Assembly: GCF_004765815.2 (NCBI RefSeq)
Contig: NZ_ML974129.1
Location: forward strand, 1-64,000
Direction: 5' to 3'
From: Halorussus salinus
GTDB taxonomy: Archaea; Halobacteriota; Halobacteria; Halobacteriales; Haladaptataceae
DNA length: 64,000 nt
Under the pieces are notes generated by a model. It was not told where the DNA came from. It saw nothing but the letters and a program-made list of their open reading frames with translations, and made no database searches. Positions 35,091 through 43,020 of this stretch are shown here, piece by piece. A program made the translations under genes and the position numbers. Numbering within the stretch: the first letter of the stretch is position 1; each line of letters opens with the position of its first letter.

Positions 35091-36302
35091 ATGACTGACC
35101 GCAACATTCAGGTCGAACCCATCCAGCGCCCCGCAGTCGAGGACCAAGAGATAGAGATCGTCGAGCGAAAGGGACTCGGCCACCCCGACTCCATCAGCGA
35201 CGGCATCGCCGAGCGCGTCTCGCAGGCGTTGGCGAACGCCTACCTCGACCGCGTGGGCAAGGTCCTCCACTACAACACCGACGAGACCCAACTCGTCGCC
35301 GGGCGCTCGAACCCGCAGTTCGGCGGCGGCGAGATGATCGAACCCATCTACCTCCTCATCGTCGGGCGCGCGACCAAGGAGTACGGCGACCGGACCATCC
35401 CGACCGAGACCATCGCGCTCGAAGCGGCCCGCGACTACCTCTCGGAACACTTCCCCGAACTGGAGTTCGGCACCGACATCATCGTAGACGTGAAGTTGGG
35501 CGAGGGAAGCGGCGACCTCAAGGAGGTCTTCGGCGAGGAGGGCGTCACCGTCCCGATGGCCAACGACACGAGTTTCGGCGTCGGCCACGCGCCCCTGACC
35601 GAGACCGAGCAGATAGTCCTCAACGCCGAGCGACGCCTCAACGGCGAGTTCGCCGAGGACAACCCTGCGCTCGGCCAAGACATCAAAATCATGGGCAAGC
35701 GCGAGGGCGACCAGATAGACATCACCGTCGCGGCCGCGATGGTGGACCGCTACGTCGAGGACCGCGCGGACTACGACGACACCGTCGAGTCGGTCCGGGA
35801 GTTCGTCCGCGACGTGGCCCACGAGTACACCGACCGCGACGTGAGCGTCTACGTCAACACCGCCGACGGCGACGGCGACGACGAGGAGAGCGTCTATCTC
35901 ACCACGACCGGCACCAGCGCCGAGATGGGCGACGACGGCTCCGTGGGCCGGGGCAACCGCTCGAACGGCCTCATCACGCCCAACCGCTCGATGTCGATGG
36001 AAGCCACGTCGGGCAAGAACCCCGTCAACCACATCGGGAAGATTTACAACCTCCTCGGCACGGAAATCGCCGAGTCGGTCGTCGCCGAGGTCGATGGGAT
36101 TCGAGACCTCCGGATTCGCCTGCTGTCCCAAATCGGTCGGCCCATCGACCAACCCCACGTCGCCGACGCCGAGGTCGCCACCGAGGAGGGCGTCGCCGTC
36201 GCCGACATCGAGGACGAGGTGGCCGAAATCATCGACCGCGAACTGGCAGACGTGACCTCCATCACCCAGCGCGTCATCGACGGCGAACTCTCGACGTTCT
36301 GA
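35091..36302 (+). CDS. mat: S-adenosylmethionine synthetase, archaeal type
   Basis: 403-aa enzyme that makes S-adenosylmethionine from methionine and ATP. It is the divergent archaeal class, not the bacterial MetK class. Landmarks are [17 protein letters not shown] near residues 24-40, [13 protein letters not shown], the Gly-rich [13 protein letters not shown] region, and [13 protein letters not shown] in the C-terminal part. Length and full colinearity are normal. SAM riboswitches are not expected in archaea and none was seen upstream. Confidence 0.96.
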   Translation: MTDRNIQVEPIQRPAVEDQEIEIVERKGLGHPDSISDGIAERVSQALANAYLDRVGKVLHYNTDETQLVAGRSNPQFGGGEMIEPIYLLIVGRATKEYGDRTIPTETIALEAARDYLSEHFPELEFGTDIIVDVKLGEGSGDLKEVFGEEGVTVPMANDTSFGVGHAPLTETEQIVLNAERRLNGEFAEDNPALGQDIKIMGKREGDQIDITVAAAMVDRYVEDRADYDDTVESVREFVRDVAHEYTDRDVSVYVNTADGDGDDEESVYLTTTGTSAEMGDDGSVGRGNRSNGLITPNRSMSMEATSGKNPVNHIGKIYNLLGTEIAESVVAEVDGIRDLRIRLLSQIGRPIDQPHVADAEVATEEGVAVADIEDEVAEIIDRELADVTSITQRVIDGELSTF

Positions 36303-36318
36303 CCGCAGTCCGGGAGGA

Positions 36319-36723
36319 CTACCGCAACTGCCTGACCAGCGAGAAGAGTTCCCTCGCGTCTTCGAGCTTTTTCCGTCGCATCTGCTCGCCGATATCGGGG
36401 GCGTCGAGTCCCTCCAGCGCGGTGAGCGCGCGGTCGATTCCGATGATGCTCTCGACGAGTCGTTCGCCCTCCTCGTACGAGACTTCGTTCCGGACGATCT
36501 GCTGTTTCCGCCCGAGCCGTTCCCGGCGGAGTTTGCGCTTCGTCTCCTCGATGCGGTCCCGCTCGGCTTCGGGAATCGCGTCTAAGTTTTTACACTCGAA
36601 GACGAACTCCTGTAAATCGACCGTCGTCTCCTGAATCGTGAGTTCTTCGGGCATCTGCGCCCCGACCGTCGCCGAGGGGCGACGAATCCTGTCGAGGAGT
36701 TGTTTTCTGTCGCTCTCGTTCAT
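36319..36723 (-). CDS. DUF5788-like small coiled protein
   Basis: 134-aa charged, mostly helical protein. After a short N-terminal segment (RIRRPSATVGAQMPEEL) there is a strand-rich piece (LTIQETTVDLQEFVFECK) and then Arg/Glu-rich helices that may form a coiled coil (about 53-75 and 110-132). I associate this with the haloarchaeal DUF5788 family; no function is known. Start 36723 removes an upstream extension without halophile composition. It converges with the SAM synthetase and is divergent from thiI. Confidence 0.82.
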   Translation of the reverse strand: MNESDRKQLLDRIRRPSATVGAQMPEELTIQETTVDLQEFVFECKNLDAIPEAERDRIEETKRKLRRERLGRKQQIVRNEVSYEEGERLVESIIGIDRALTALEGLDAPDIGEQMRRKKLEDARELFSLVRQLR

Positions 36724-36910
36724 GTCTGAATTTTGGCTCTTGACGGTAGTTATAGTTCCGGGTGAAACCCACGCTACCAATTTCGGCTGGTTTCGAGCGG
36801 TCGTTCTCACGGGGCCGGGAGTGCGGAATCTCACGCTCGGGACCGACGCGGAGACGCCGTCGAACCCCGAACGAGAGACCGGGTCGAATCCGGTTCCCAA
36901 CCGAACCCCA

Positions 36911-36916
36911 TTTATT
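36911..36916 (+). promoter_or_regulatory. TATA-like box of thiI
   Basis: TTTATT centred about 25 nt upstream of the thiI ATG (36939) fits a leaderless transcript and supports that start over the longer open frame. Confidence 0.6.
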
Positions 36917-36938
36917 CCCCTCACGTCTACCCCAGTCC

Positions 36939-38120
36939 ATGCGACAACCGGGAGCCGACACCGTCCTCGTGCGCCACGCGGACGTGGGCGTCAAGAGCGG
37001 GAAGGTCCAAGCCGAGATGGAGCGACGGCTCCGGGACAACATCGAAGCCATCGTCCGCGACCGGGGTATCGACGCCGAGGTCGAGCGCCGCTGGTCGCGC
37101 ATCTTCCTCCACGCCGACTCGGACGACATCGACGCCGCGGCCGACGCCGCGGCCGACACCTTCGGCGTGCGGTCGGCGAGTCCGGCGGCCATCGTCCCGC
37201 CGGAGAAGGGACCCATCGTGGACGCGCTGGCCCGGAGCGCCGACGCGAACGCCGACGCGGTGGGCGACACCTTCGCGGTCCGCGCCCGGCGCGCGGGCAC
37301 CGCCGAGGCCCACCCCTTCACGAGCGAGGACCTCGAACGCGAGGGCGGCGCGGCCGTCTTCGACGCGCTGGACGACCCCGAGGTGGACCTGACTGACCCG
37401 GACACGACCTTCTCGGTGGAGTGCCGGAAAGACGAGGCGTTCGTCTACACCGACGAGCGCCCCGGTCCCGGCGGGCTTCCGCTCGGAAGCCAAGCGAAAG
37501 TCGTCGCGTTGGTCAGCGGCGGCATCGACTCGCCGGTCGCGGCGTGGGAGATGATGAAGCGCGGGGCACCCATTGTCCCGGTCTACCTCGAACTGGGCGA
37601 CTACGGCGGCCAAGACCACGAGGCCCGCGCGATGGAGACCGTCCGGCGACTCGCCGATTTCGCGCCGAACTTCGACATGAACGTCCGAAAGGTGCCCGCG
37701 GGCGACGTGATGGACCTGCTGGCCGAGGAGGTCGGCCCGGCCAGAATGTTGGTCTACCGCCGGTTCATGTACCGGGTCGCCGAACACGTCGCCCGCGAGA
37801 CGAACTCCTCGGGCATCGTGACGGGTGAGGCCATCGGCCAGAAATCCTCCCAGACCGCCCGGAACCTCGGCGCGACGAGTCAGGCCGCCGACCTCCCGAT
37901 TCACCGACCTCTCCTGACGATGGATAAATCCGAAATCACCGAGCGCGCCCGCGACATCGGCACGTTCCGCGATTCGACGATTCCGGCGGGCTGTAACCGC
38001 ATCGCGCCGGACTACCCCGAGACGAACGCGACGCTCGAAATCGTGGAGAACGCGGAACCGGACGACCTCTTCGAGCGGGCCGAGAACGCCGCCCGGAACG
38101 CGACCATCGTGGACCTCTGA
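36939..38120 (+). CDS. thiI: tRNA 4-thiouridine synthase ThiI
   Basis: 393-aa enzyme that adenylates and thiolates U8 of tRNA. An N-terminal ferredoxin-like and THUMP region (about 1-165) is followed by a PP-loop ATPase domain with SGGIDS (193-198). GCNRIAPDYP near the C-terminus holds the Cys usually conserved in archaeal ThiI. The C-terminal rhodanese domain of the E. coli enzyme is absent, as is usual in archaea, so sulfur must come by another route. The start is fixed by the TATA-like box. Confidence 0.95.
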   Translation: MRQPGADTVLVRHADVGVKSGKVQAEMERRLRDNIEAIVRDRGIDAEVERRWSRIFLHADSDDIDAAADAAADTFGVRSASPAAIVPPEKGPIVDALARSADANADAVGDTFAVRARRAGTAEAHPFTSEDLEREGGAAVFDALDDPEVDLTDPDTTFSVECRKDEAFVYTDERPGPGGLPLGSQAKVVALVSGGIDSPVAAWEMMKRGAPIVPVYLELGDYGGQDHEARAMETVRRLADFAPNFDMNVRKVPAGDVMDLLAEEVGPARMLVYRRFMYRVAEHVARETNSSGIVTGEAIGQKSSQTARNLGATSQAADLPIHRPLLTMDKSEITERARDIGTFRDSTIPAGCNRIAPDYPETNATLEIVENAEPDDLFERAENAARNATIVDL

Positions 38121-38170
38121 GTTGGGGAGCGACGCCGAGAAAAACGGAGTCGGGGGAAGCGACGCCGAGA

Positions 38171-38557
38171 TTAGTCCGACTCGGCCCGCGAGGAGTTCGG
38201 GAGTCCGAGGAGTCCGTGACTCACCGTGGAGTCGAGCGGGACGCTCTCGGCCCACGTCGAGAGCGTCACGCTACTCTCCGCGGGGTCGAACTCGACCAGT
38301 TCGGCGTCGACCAGTTTCGGCACGTGGACGTGGTACAGACCGAGGAGCGAGGCGGAAACTCCCCTCCCGGCCGACGCGCTCCCGGTTGGCGGACCCTCCT
38401 CGACCAACTCGATTTCGGTGGCGAGGTCCGAGACCGGGACCGGTCCGGGGTGGCGAACCAGATACCGGAGGACGATTCGTCGGTGAGGATGGGCGAGCGT
38501 GCTGTACAGGAGGTCTTGGTACCGTTCGCAGTCGCCGGGACTCATCGTCGAATCCAT
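38171..38557 (-). CDS. DUF7344-like winged-helix regulator
   Basis: 128-aa protein. Residues 12-90 form a winged-helix pattern: YQDLLYSTLAHPHRRIVLRY as first helices, then VSDLATEIEL, and an LGLYHVHVPKLVDAELVEFD recognition and wing part. The last 30 residues are a Ser/Val-rich tail. This arrangement is common in haloarchaeal transcription regulators. It lies 74 nt downstream of the HTH-10 gene on the same strand. An internal ATG at 38545 is an alternative start. Confidence 0.85.
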   Translation of the reverse strand: MDSTMSPGDCERYQDLLYSTLAHPHRRIVLRYLVRHPGPVPVSDLATEIELVEEGPPTGSASAGRGVSASLLGLYHVHVPKLVDAELVEFDPAESSVTLSTWAESVPLDSTVSHGLLGLPNSSRAESD

Positions 38558-38631
38558 GTGGAGAGGTGAGAGGCGAACGCCAAGGCCGTGTCTTTGAGTG
38601 CTAAACCTCTTCAAATAGGGTGGGATATTTA

Positions 38632-39300
38632 TTAATCTCTCGTGGCGGTCTCGTGCGACTGGTGGACGAGGACCTGTTCGAGAATCCGGTCGTTCGCCCG
38701 CCGGATGCGTTCGGAGACGGCCTGTTCGGACACGTCGAACTCCGCCGCGAGTTCGGCGAGGGCGACCTCGCGCGGGATTTTGAAGTAGCCCCGACGCGTG
38801 GCTTCGGCCAGCGTTTCGTACTGTACCTCGGTCAGTCCGTACAACTCCGGCGACTTGGACCGTTCCGCGAGGGCGAAGACGCGACTCAGACGATAGGTGA
38901 TGCCGTGGTCGAGACAGTGGGCGTTGAACGCCACGAGACCGGCGCGGTCGTCGAATCGAATCCGGAACGTCCACTCGTCGTCGCCGTGGGCTTCGAGGAT
39001 GGTGGCGTCGGTCTCGGTGATGCCGACGACGAGTCGTTCGGCTGGCTCCTCCCACTCGATTTTGTACAGCGCGCTCTCCGGGAGTCGGTCGAGGACTACG
39101 AACGACTCGACGTGTGGGTCGCGTTCGAGACCGGCTTCGAACGCGGGTAAGTCGTCGCCGTGGCCCCAGACGTACGGCACGACGCGCTCCTCGGCGGGGA
39201 TGACGCGTTCGAGTTCGACCGAGAGGTCCGGATACTCGTCTATGAGTCCCCCGAGTAGGAACTCGTCGGCGTCGATGACGAACTCCGCGATGATACTCAT
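38632..39300 (-). CDS. bacterio-opsin-activator-like HTH-10 regulator
   Basis: 222-aa transcription factor. The N-terminal 150 residues are the beta-rich Bat-type sensory part (VIDADEFLLGGLIDEYPDL to FRIRFDDRAGL). The C-terminal HTH-10 domain (about 155-210) has LTEVQYETLAEATRRGYF and the recognition stretch LAAEFDVSEQAVSERIRR. Haloarchaea have many such regulators; the target genes are not evident. It may be cotranscribed with the following winged-helix gene. Confidence 0.9.
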   Translation of the reverse strand: MSIIAEFVIDADEFLLGGLIDEYPDLSVELERVIPAEERVVPYVWGHGDDLPAFEAGLERDPHVESFVVLDRLPESALYKIEWEEPAERLVVGITETDATILEAHGDDEWTFRIRFDDRAGLVAFNAHCLDHGITYRLSRVFALAERSKSPELYGLTEVQYETLAEATRRGYFKIPREVALAELAAEFDVSEQAVSERIRRANDRILEQVLVHQSHETATRD

Positions 39301-39442
39301 ATCGAAACGGAAGGTCGGCGAGACGAAAGCTACTCCGTAACCGGTCGATTCAGTTTCGTGTCCGCTGACGGGTAACGCGGGGTCTCACTCGCCGCGACGA
39401 AACCGTTTTCACTGCGCCCGTCGCGGGTCCGCTCGGGGGACT

Positions 39443-39940
39443 ATGCCAAGAGTTACCAGACGGGGGCTCCTCGCCGCCTTCGGAAGCAGTGCGCTCGGAC
39501 CCGCCCTTCGAGCGAACCGACTCGCCGACTCCGGACCCGAGACGTTCGGCGCGTGGCTGACCGGCGCGAACGAGGTCCCGCCGGTCGAGACAGCGGCGTT
39601 CGGGGTCGCGGGCTTCAGACTGGCGGGCGACGAATCCGGCATCGACTACTGGCTTGCCGTCGCCGGAATCGAAAACGCCGAGGAGGCCCACATCCACAAG
39701 GGGCCGCCGGACCTGAACGGCAACGTCGTGGCGTACCTGTTCGGGCCGGTGCGGGAACCGGTAGACGAGACCGGCCTGCTGGCGTCCGGCAGACTGGCCG
39801 ACGACGACGCGATTTGGCCGCTGACCGACGTGGAGGGGATGGCCGACGAGATGCGCGACGAGAACGTCTACGTCAACGTCCACACGACCGCCGATCCGTC
39901 GGGGGAGATTCGAGGACAGATACGACCGCTCGGCGGATGA
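39443..39940 (+). CDS. exported CHRD-domain protein
   Basis: 165-aa protein. The N-terminus has a twin-arginine type signal RRGLLAAFGSSALGPAL (6-22). The mature part is one CHRD domain (about 38-163), with LTGANEVPPV at its start, EEAHIHKGPP in the middle and VYVNVHTTADPSGEIRGQI at its end; these His and Gly positions are typical. CHRD was described in chordin and is found in many prokaryotic surface proteins; its function is unknown. Confidence 0.9.
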   Translation: MPRVTRRGLLAAFGSSALGPALRANRLADSGPETFGAWLTGANEVPPVETAAFGVAGFRLAGDESGIDYWLAVAGIENAEEAHIHKGPPDLNGNVVAYLFGPVREPVDETGLLASGRLADDDAIWPLTDVEGMADEMRDENVYVNVHTTADPSGEIRGQIRPLGG

Positions 39941-39999
39941 ACGCCTGACCGCTGTCGGGGAACGAAATCGCTTTACCGCACAGGTGCCATCGGAGACGT

Positions 40000-40455
40000 G
40001 TGACTCGGGTCTGTCTCGTCGGGTCCGACGGCGTGGACCTCCGCACCGAACTCGTCACGCGGGAGACCGCCCGCGAGGCGTTGGCGACCTACGACCTCCG
40101 CGAGGAGTACCGCAACTCGCTGGCGCTCGAAACCATCAGCCTCGGGTCGGCGGTCTCGCTACTGAACGACCTCAACTGGTATCTCGTCCGGTTCACCGAC
40201 GACGCGCTGGTCCTCGAACCGAGCGTCAGCGAGACCGAGTGGCTCTCTCGGGACCTCGCGGAGGCGGTCCGCGACGGTATCACCGACCCCGACGCGACCG
40301 ACGAGTATCTGAAGGTGTACGGTCTGACCGCCGAGGGCGACCTCGTGGAACCGATGTACCTGACCCGCCAAGACGGCGCGTTGCCCGACTACGACCTCCG
40401 CGACGTGGACGATACCGTAGTCGTGCGGGTGACGGAAGCCGAGTTCGGCGACTGA
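40000..40455 (+). CDS. haloarchaeal soluble protein, DUF5804-like
   Basis: 151-aa acidic protein starting with GTG. It begins TRVCLVGSDGVDLRTEL, which looks like a first strand and turn of an alpha/beta domain, and has LNDLNWYLVRFTDDALVLEP in the middle. I recall a haloarchaeal family of this type labelled DUF5804, without function. Codon use is strongly haloarchaeal. It is followed by a convergent small gene. Confidence 0.75.
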   Translation: MTRVCLVGSDGVDLRTELVTRETAREALATYDLREEYRNSLALETISLGSAVSLLNDLNWYLVRFTDDALVLEPSVSETEWLSRDLAEAVRDGITDPDATDEYLKVYGLTAEGDLVEPMYLTRQDGALPDYDLRDVDDTVVVRVTEAEFGD

Positions 40456-40478
40456 TTCTCGCCTCGGACCGCTCGGTC

Positions 40479-40784
40479 TCAGACCTCCGCGTCGCGGACG
40501 TGTTCGGCGAGTCCGTTGACCTCCTCGCGCAGGACCGACACCGCGCCCTCCTCGTCCGACCAGTTGAACGAGACCCACTCGCGAAACTCGCCCTCGTCGT
40601 GACGATTAGGCCGGTTTCTGCGCCGTAAGCCCGCGACCGGTGCGGCCTCCAGCGCGCCGTCGGAGAGGCCGGTCTCGACTTCCACGAGGCCGCGGTACTG
40701 CGTGGCCTCCTCGACGCTCGTCCGCTGTATCTCGCACTTCCGGCCTTTGTACGTCCATCGCTTCGCGGTCTGCCAGAGTATCAT
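40479..40784 (-). CDS. small hypothetical protein
   Basis: 101-aa protein (MILWQTAKRWTYKGRKCEIQ at the start, ending in an acidic helix VNGLAEHVRDAEV). The N- and C-terminal parts have good haloarchaeal codon bias, but the middle (about 50-63, AAPVAGLRRRNRPN) does not and may be a variable insert or a sequence error. No motif is recognised. Confidence 0.62.
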   Translation of the reverse strand: MILWQTAKRWTYKGRKCEIQRTSVEEATQYRGLVEVETGLSDGALEAAPVAGLRRRNRPNRHDEGEFREWVSFNWSDEEGAVSVLREEVNGLAEHVRDAEV

Positions 40785-40911
40785 GGGGACTCTGGCTACG
40801 TCGAATCGAGCGGGAGCATATGCTTTTCGGTGCTTCGGCGGGGAAGAAAAGTGGGCGCGTCGGAGGCTCGGTCGGTTACGCGTCGGACGCTCACTCGGGC
40901 GCGTCGGACGC

Positions 40912-41298
40912 TTACCCCGTCACGCGCCGCAGGCCCGCGCCGACGAGGTGGGCGGGAAGCGCGACGACGAGGGCCAACACGAGCGCCCCGACGAGATTCT
41001 GCAAGACGATACGCATCGGGGCGCTCGTCGAGGCGGCCGCGACCACGAACCCGCCGAGCGTGAGCGACGCCGCGAGGAGGACGCTGACTAGCACGCCGCT
41101 GTTGCTGTAGGAGTTGTACAGCGCGGTCAACGCCATGACGGCGAACAGCGCGTAGGTGAACCACTGCTGGGACCGGAGTCCCGGCGAAACGGTGTAGAGT
41201 CCCGCGACGACGACGAACAACGCGAGCGCGAGGCCGCCGTGGTTGCGCGAGGTCGAACGCGACCGACCGAGGAGTGCAGTTCGGAACGAGTATTCCAT
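40912..41298 (-). CDS. small polytopic membrane protein
   Basis: 128-aa protein with four hydrophobic segments (about 23-40, 46-62, 66-88 and 98-120) after a basic Ser/Arg N-terminus. No family is recognised. The A/T-rich stretch at 41300-41335 upstream would serve as its promoter. A function cannot be proposed. Confidence 0.68.
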   Translation of the reverse strand: MEYSFRTALLGRSRSTSRNHGGLALALFVVVAGLYTVSPGLRSQQWFTYALFAVMALTALYNSYSNSGVLVSVLLAASLTLGGFVVAAASTSAPMRIVLQNLVGALVLALVVALPAHLVGAGLRRVTG

Positions 41299-41396
41299 AT
41301 TCGTGATATAATATCGGCAGTATTTAAATATTTACTATCGGCAAGAAATAATAATCGGAATCGCGCCCGAAAATCCGTGAGCCTCTCGAAGCGGGC

Positions 41397-42410
41397 TCAG
41401 TCGAACATCCCCGTCGAGAGGTACCGCTCGCCGCTGTCGGGGAACACCGTCACGACCAGCGGGCAGTCGTCGTAGCCGTCGAGCGCACCGCCGTCGGACC
41501 GGAGTCCGGACGACGCTTGCACCTCGCCGTCCTCGCCCAACAGGTCCGCGAGTTCGTCGGGAGCCTCCGGGCAGTTCAGTTGCGGTTCGGCGAGGCGGTC
41601 GGCGACCCGGCGGGCCGCGACCGACGCCGCGCCCGACGACTGGCCGACGAGGATACCCTCCTCGCGGGCGAGTCGGCGGGCTTCCTCCTCGGCGTCCGCC
41701 AGCGCGACCGTCTCGACCGAATCCAGCAGGTCGGTGTCCAGCAGGTCGCTGACGAACCCCGGTCCCATCCCCTGATAGTCGTCGTCGCCGGACTCGCCGG
41801 TCGAAAGCACCGCGTTGCGCTCGGGTTCGACCGCGACGACCTCCATCTCGGGGAACTCCTCGCGCAGGCGCGAGGCGGTGCCGGTGATGGTGCCGCCGGT
41901 GCCCACGCCTGCCACGAGGGCGTCTATCTCGCGGCCCTCGACCTGTTCGAGTATCTCCTCGGCCGTGGTTCGGTAGTGGGCTTGGGCGTTCGCGGGGTTC
42001 TCGAACTGGCCCATCTGGACGACGCCGTCCTGTTCTGCCAAGCGGTCGGCACGCTCGCGGGCGCTCTCCATCTCGCCGTCCACGAGTTCGAGGTCCGCGC
42101 CGTAGGCCTTCAGCAGTTTCCGACGCTCGGGCGACTTCGAGGCGGGCATCACGATGGTCAGGTCGTAGCCCCGCGCCGCGGCCGCGACAGCGAGGCCGAT
42201 GCCGGTGTTCCCGCTGGTCGGTTCCACGAGGCGGTCGCCCGGCGAAATCTCTCCGGCGCGCTCGGCGGCCGCGATCATCTCGCGGGCGGGTCGGTCCTTC
42301 GCGGACCCGCCGGGGTTGAACCCCTCGACTTTGGCCGCGACGGTCGCGCCCTCCGGCGACGATACCCTCACGAGCGGCGACCCCACCGCATCGAGGATAG
42401 AGTCTTTCAT
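41397..42410 (-). CDS. PLP-dependent cysteine synthase family protein
   Basis: 337-aa beta-replacement enzyme that would make cysteine (or a related product) from O-acetylserine, O-phosphoserine or cystathionine-type substrates. PLP Lys38 lies in GGSAKDRPA, the phosphate-binding loop PTSGNTG is at 64-70, and GVGTGGTITG binds the cofactor. The C-terminal third has an acidic insert (about 290-315) not seen in bacterial CysK. The start at 42410 drops an upstream extension in weak codon context. Confidence 0.92.
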   Translation of the reverse strand: MKDSILDAVGSPLVRVSSPEGATVAAKVEGFNPGGSAKDRPAREMIAAAERAGEISPGDRLVEPTSGNTGIGLAVAAAARGYDLTIVMPASKSPERRKLLKAYGADLELVDGEMESARERADRLAEQDGVVQMGQFENPANAQAHYRTTAEEILEQVEGREIDALVAGVGTGGTITGTASRLREEFPEMEVVAVEPERNAVLSTGESGDDDYQGMGPGFVSDLLDTDLLDSVETVALADAEEEARRLAREEGILVGQSSGAASVAARRVADRLAEPQLNCPEAPDELADLLGEDGEVQASSGLRSDGGALDGYDDCPLVVTVFPDSGERYLSTGMFD

Positions 42411-42580
42411 TGTTCGGGCGTAGGCACGGGACGTATAAACGAATGGCGGCTGGTGGCAGGACGTGCCGGTAGTCCCGAACTCGGGCGATTTGGACCCACA
42501 CGTAACGAACGCCGAATCGAACGCTCCCCAGCACTGCCCCGACCCGCACACCTAAACACGTCGAGCGACAACCGAGGGAC

Positions 42581-42952
42581 ATGGAGACGACCGAACCGAA
42601 CCCGACGTGGGACGCCGCGGCGCACAGCGAAGTCGTAGACGCCATCGAGGCTGGCGTCGGCGAAGTCACCTACCGCGTCTGGGGTGCCGACTGGTGTGGC
42701 GACTGCCGGGCCGCACTCCCCGACTTCTTCGCGGCGCTGGAGGCCGCGGGCGTCCCAGACGAGGAGGTCGAGGTTTACGAAGTCGACCGCGACAAGGAAG
42801 GACCGAACGTCGAAGCCTACGACGTGTCGCTCATCCCGACCGTAGTGGTCGAGCGCGACGACGAGGAGGTCGCCCGATTCGAGGAGTCCGAGGACCGCCC
42901 GGCCGCGGAGTACGTCGCCGAGAGGCTCCTCGACGGCGACGTGATGGCCTGA
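42581..42952 (+). CDS. thioredoxin-like protein with CGDC site
   Basis: 123-aa single thioredoxin fold. The redox site is WCGDC (C39, C42) instead of the classical CGPC, and LIPTVVVE supplies the cis-Pro loop. The change of Pro to Asp may shift its redox potential toward an oxidant or bacilliredoxin-like role. It is divergent from the cysteine synthase gene and lies next to the CHAT gene without an evident link. Confidence 0.9.
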   Translation: METTEPNPTWDAAAHSEVVDAIEAGVGEVTYRVWGADWCGDCRAALPDFFAALEAAGVPDEEVEVYEVDRDKEGPNVEAYDVSLIPTVVVERDDEEVARFEESEDRPAAEYVAERLLDGDVMA

Positions 42953-43020
42953 CCAGTGATGACGCCGAACTCAGATGCGGTACTGCCGCATCGTTTTGTG
43001 GATAGTTCGTCGCTGAGTCA

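Noticed and set aside
36878-36894. tRNA T-arm-like sequence (5-bp stem with GTCGAAT loop)
   Set aside because: The loop lacks the first T of the TTCRA pattern and no matching acceptor stem (a gttggga-type 5' strand) lies 70-90 nt upstream.
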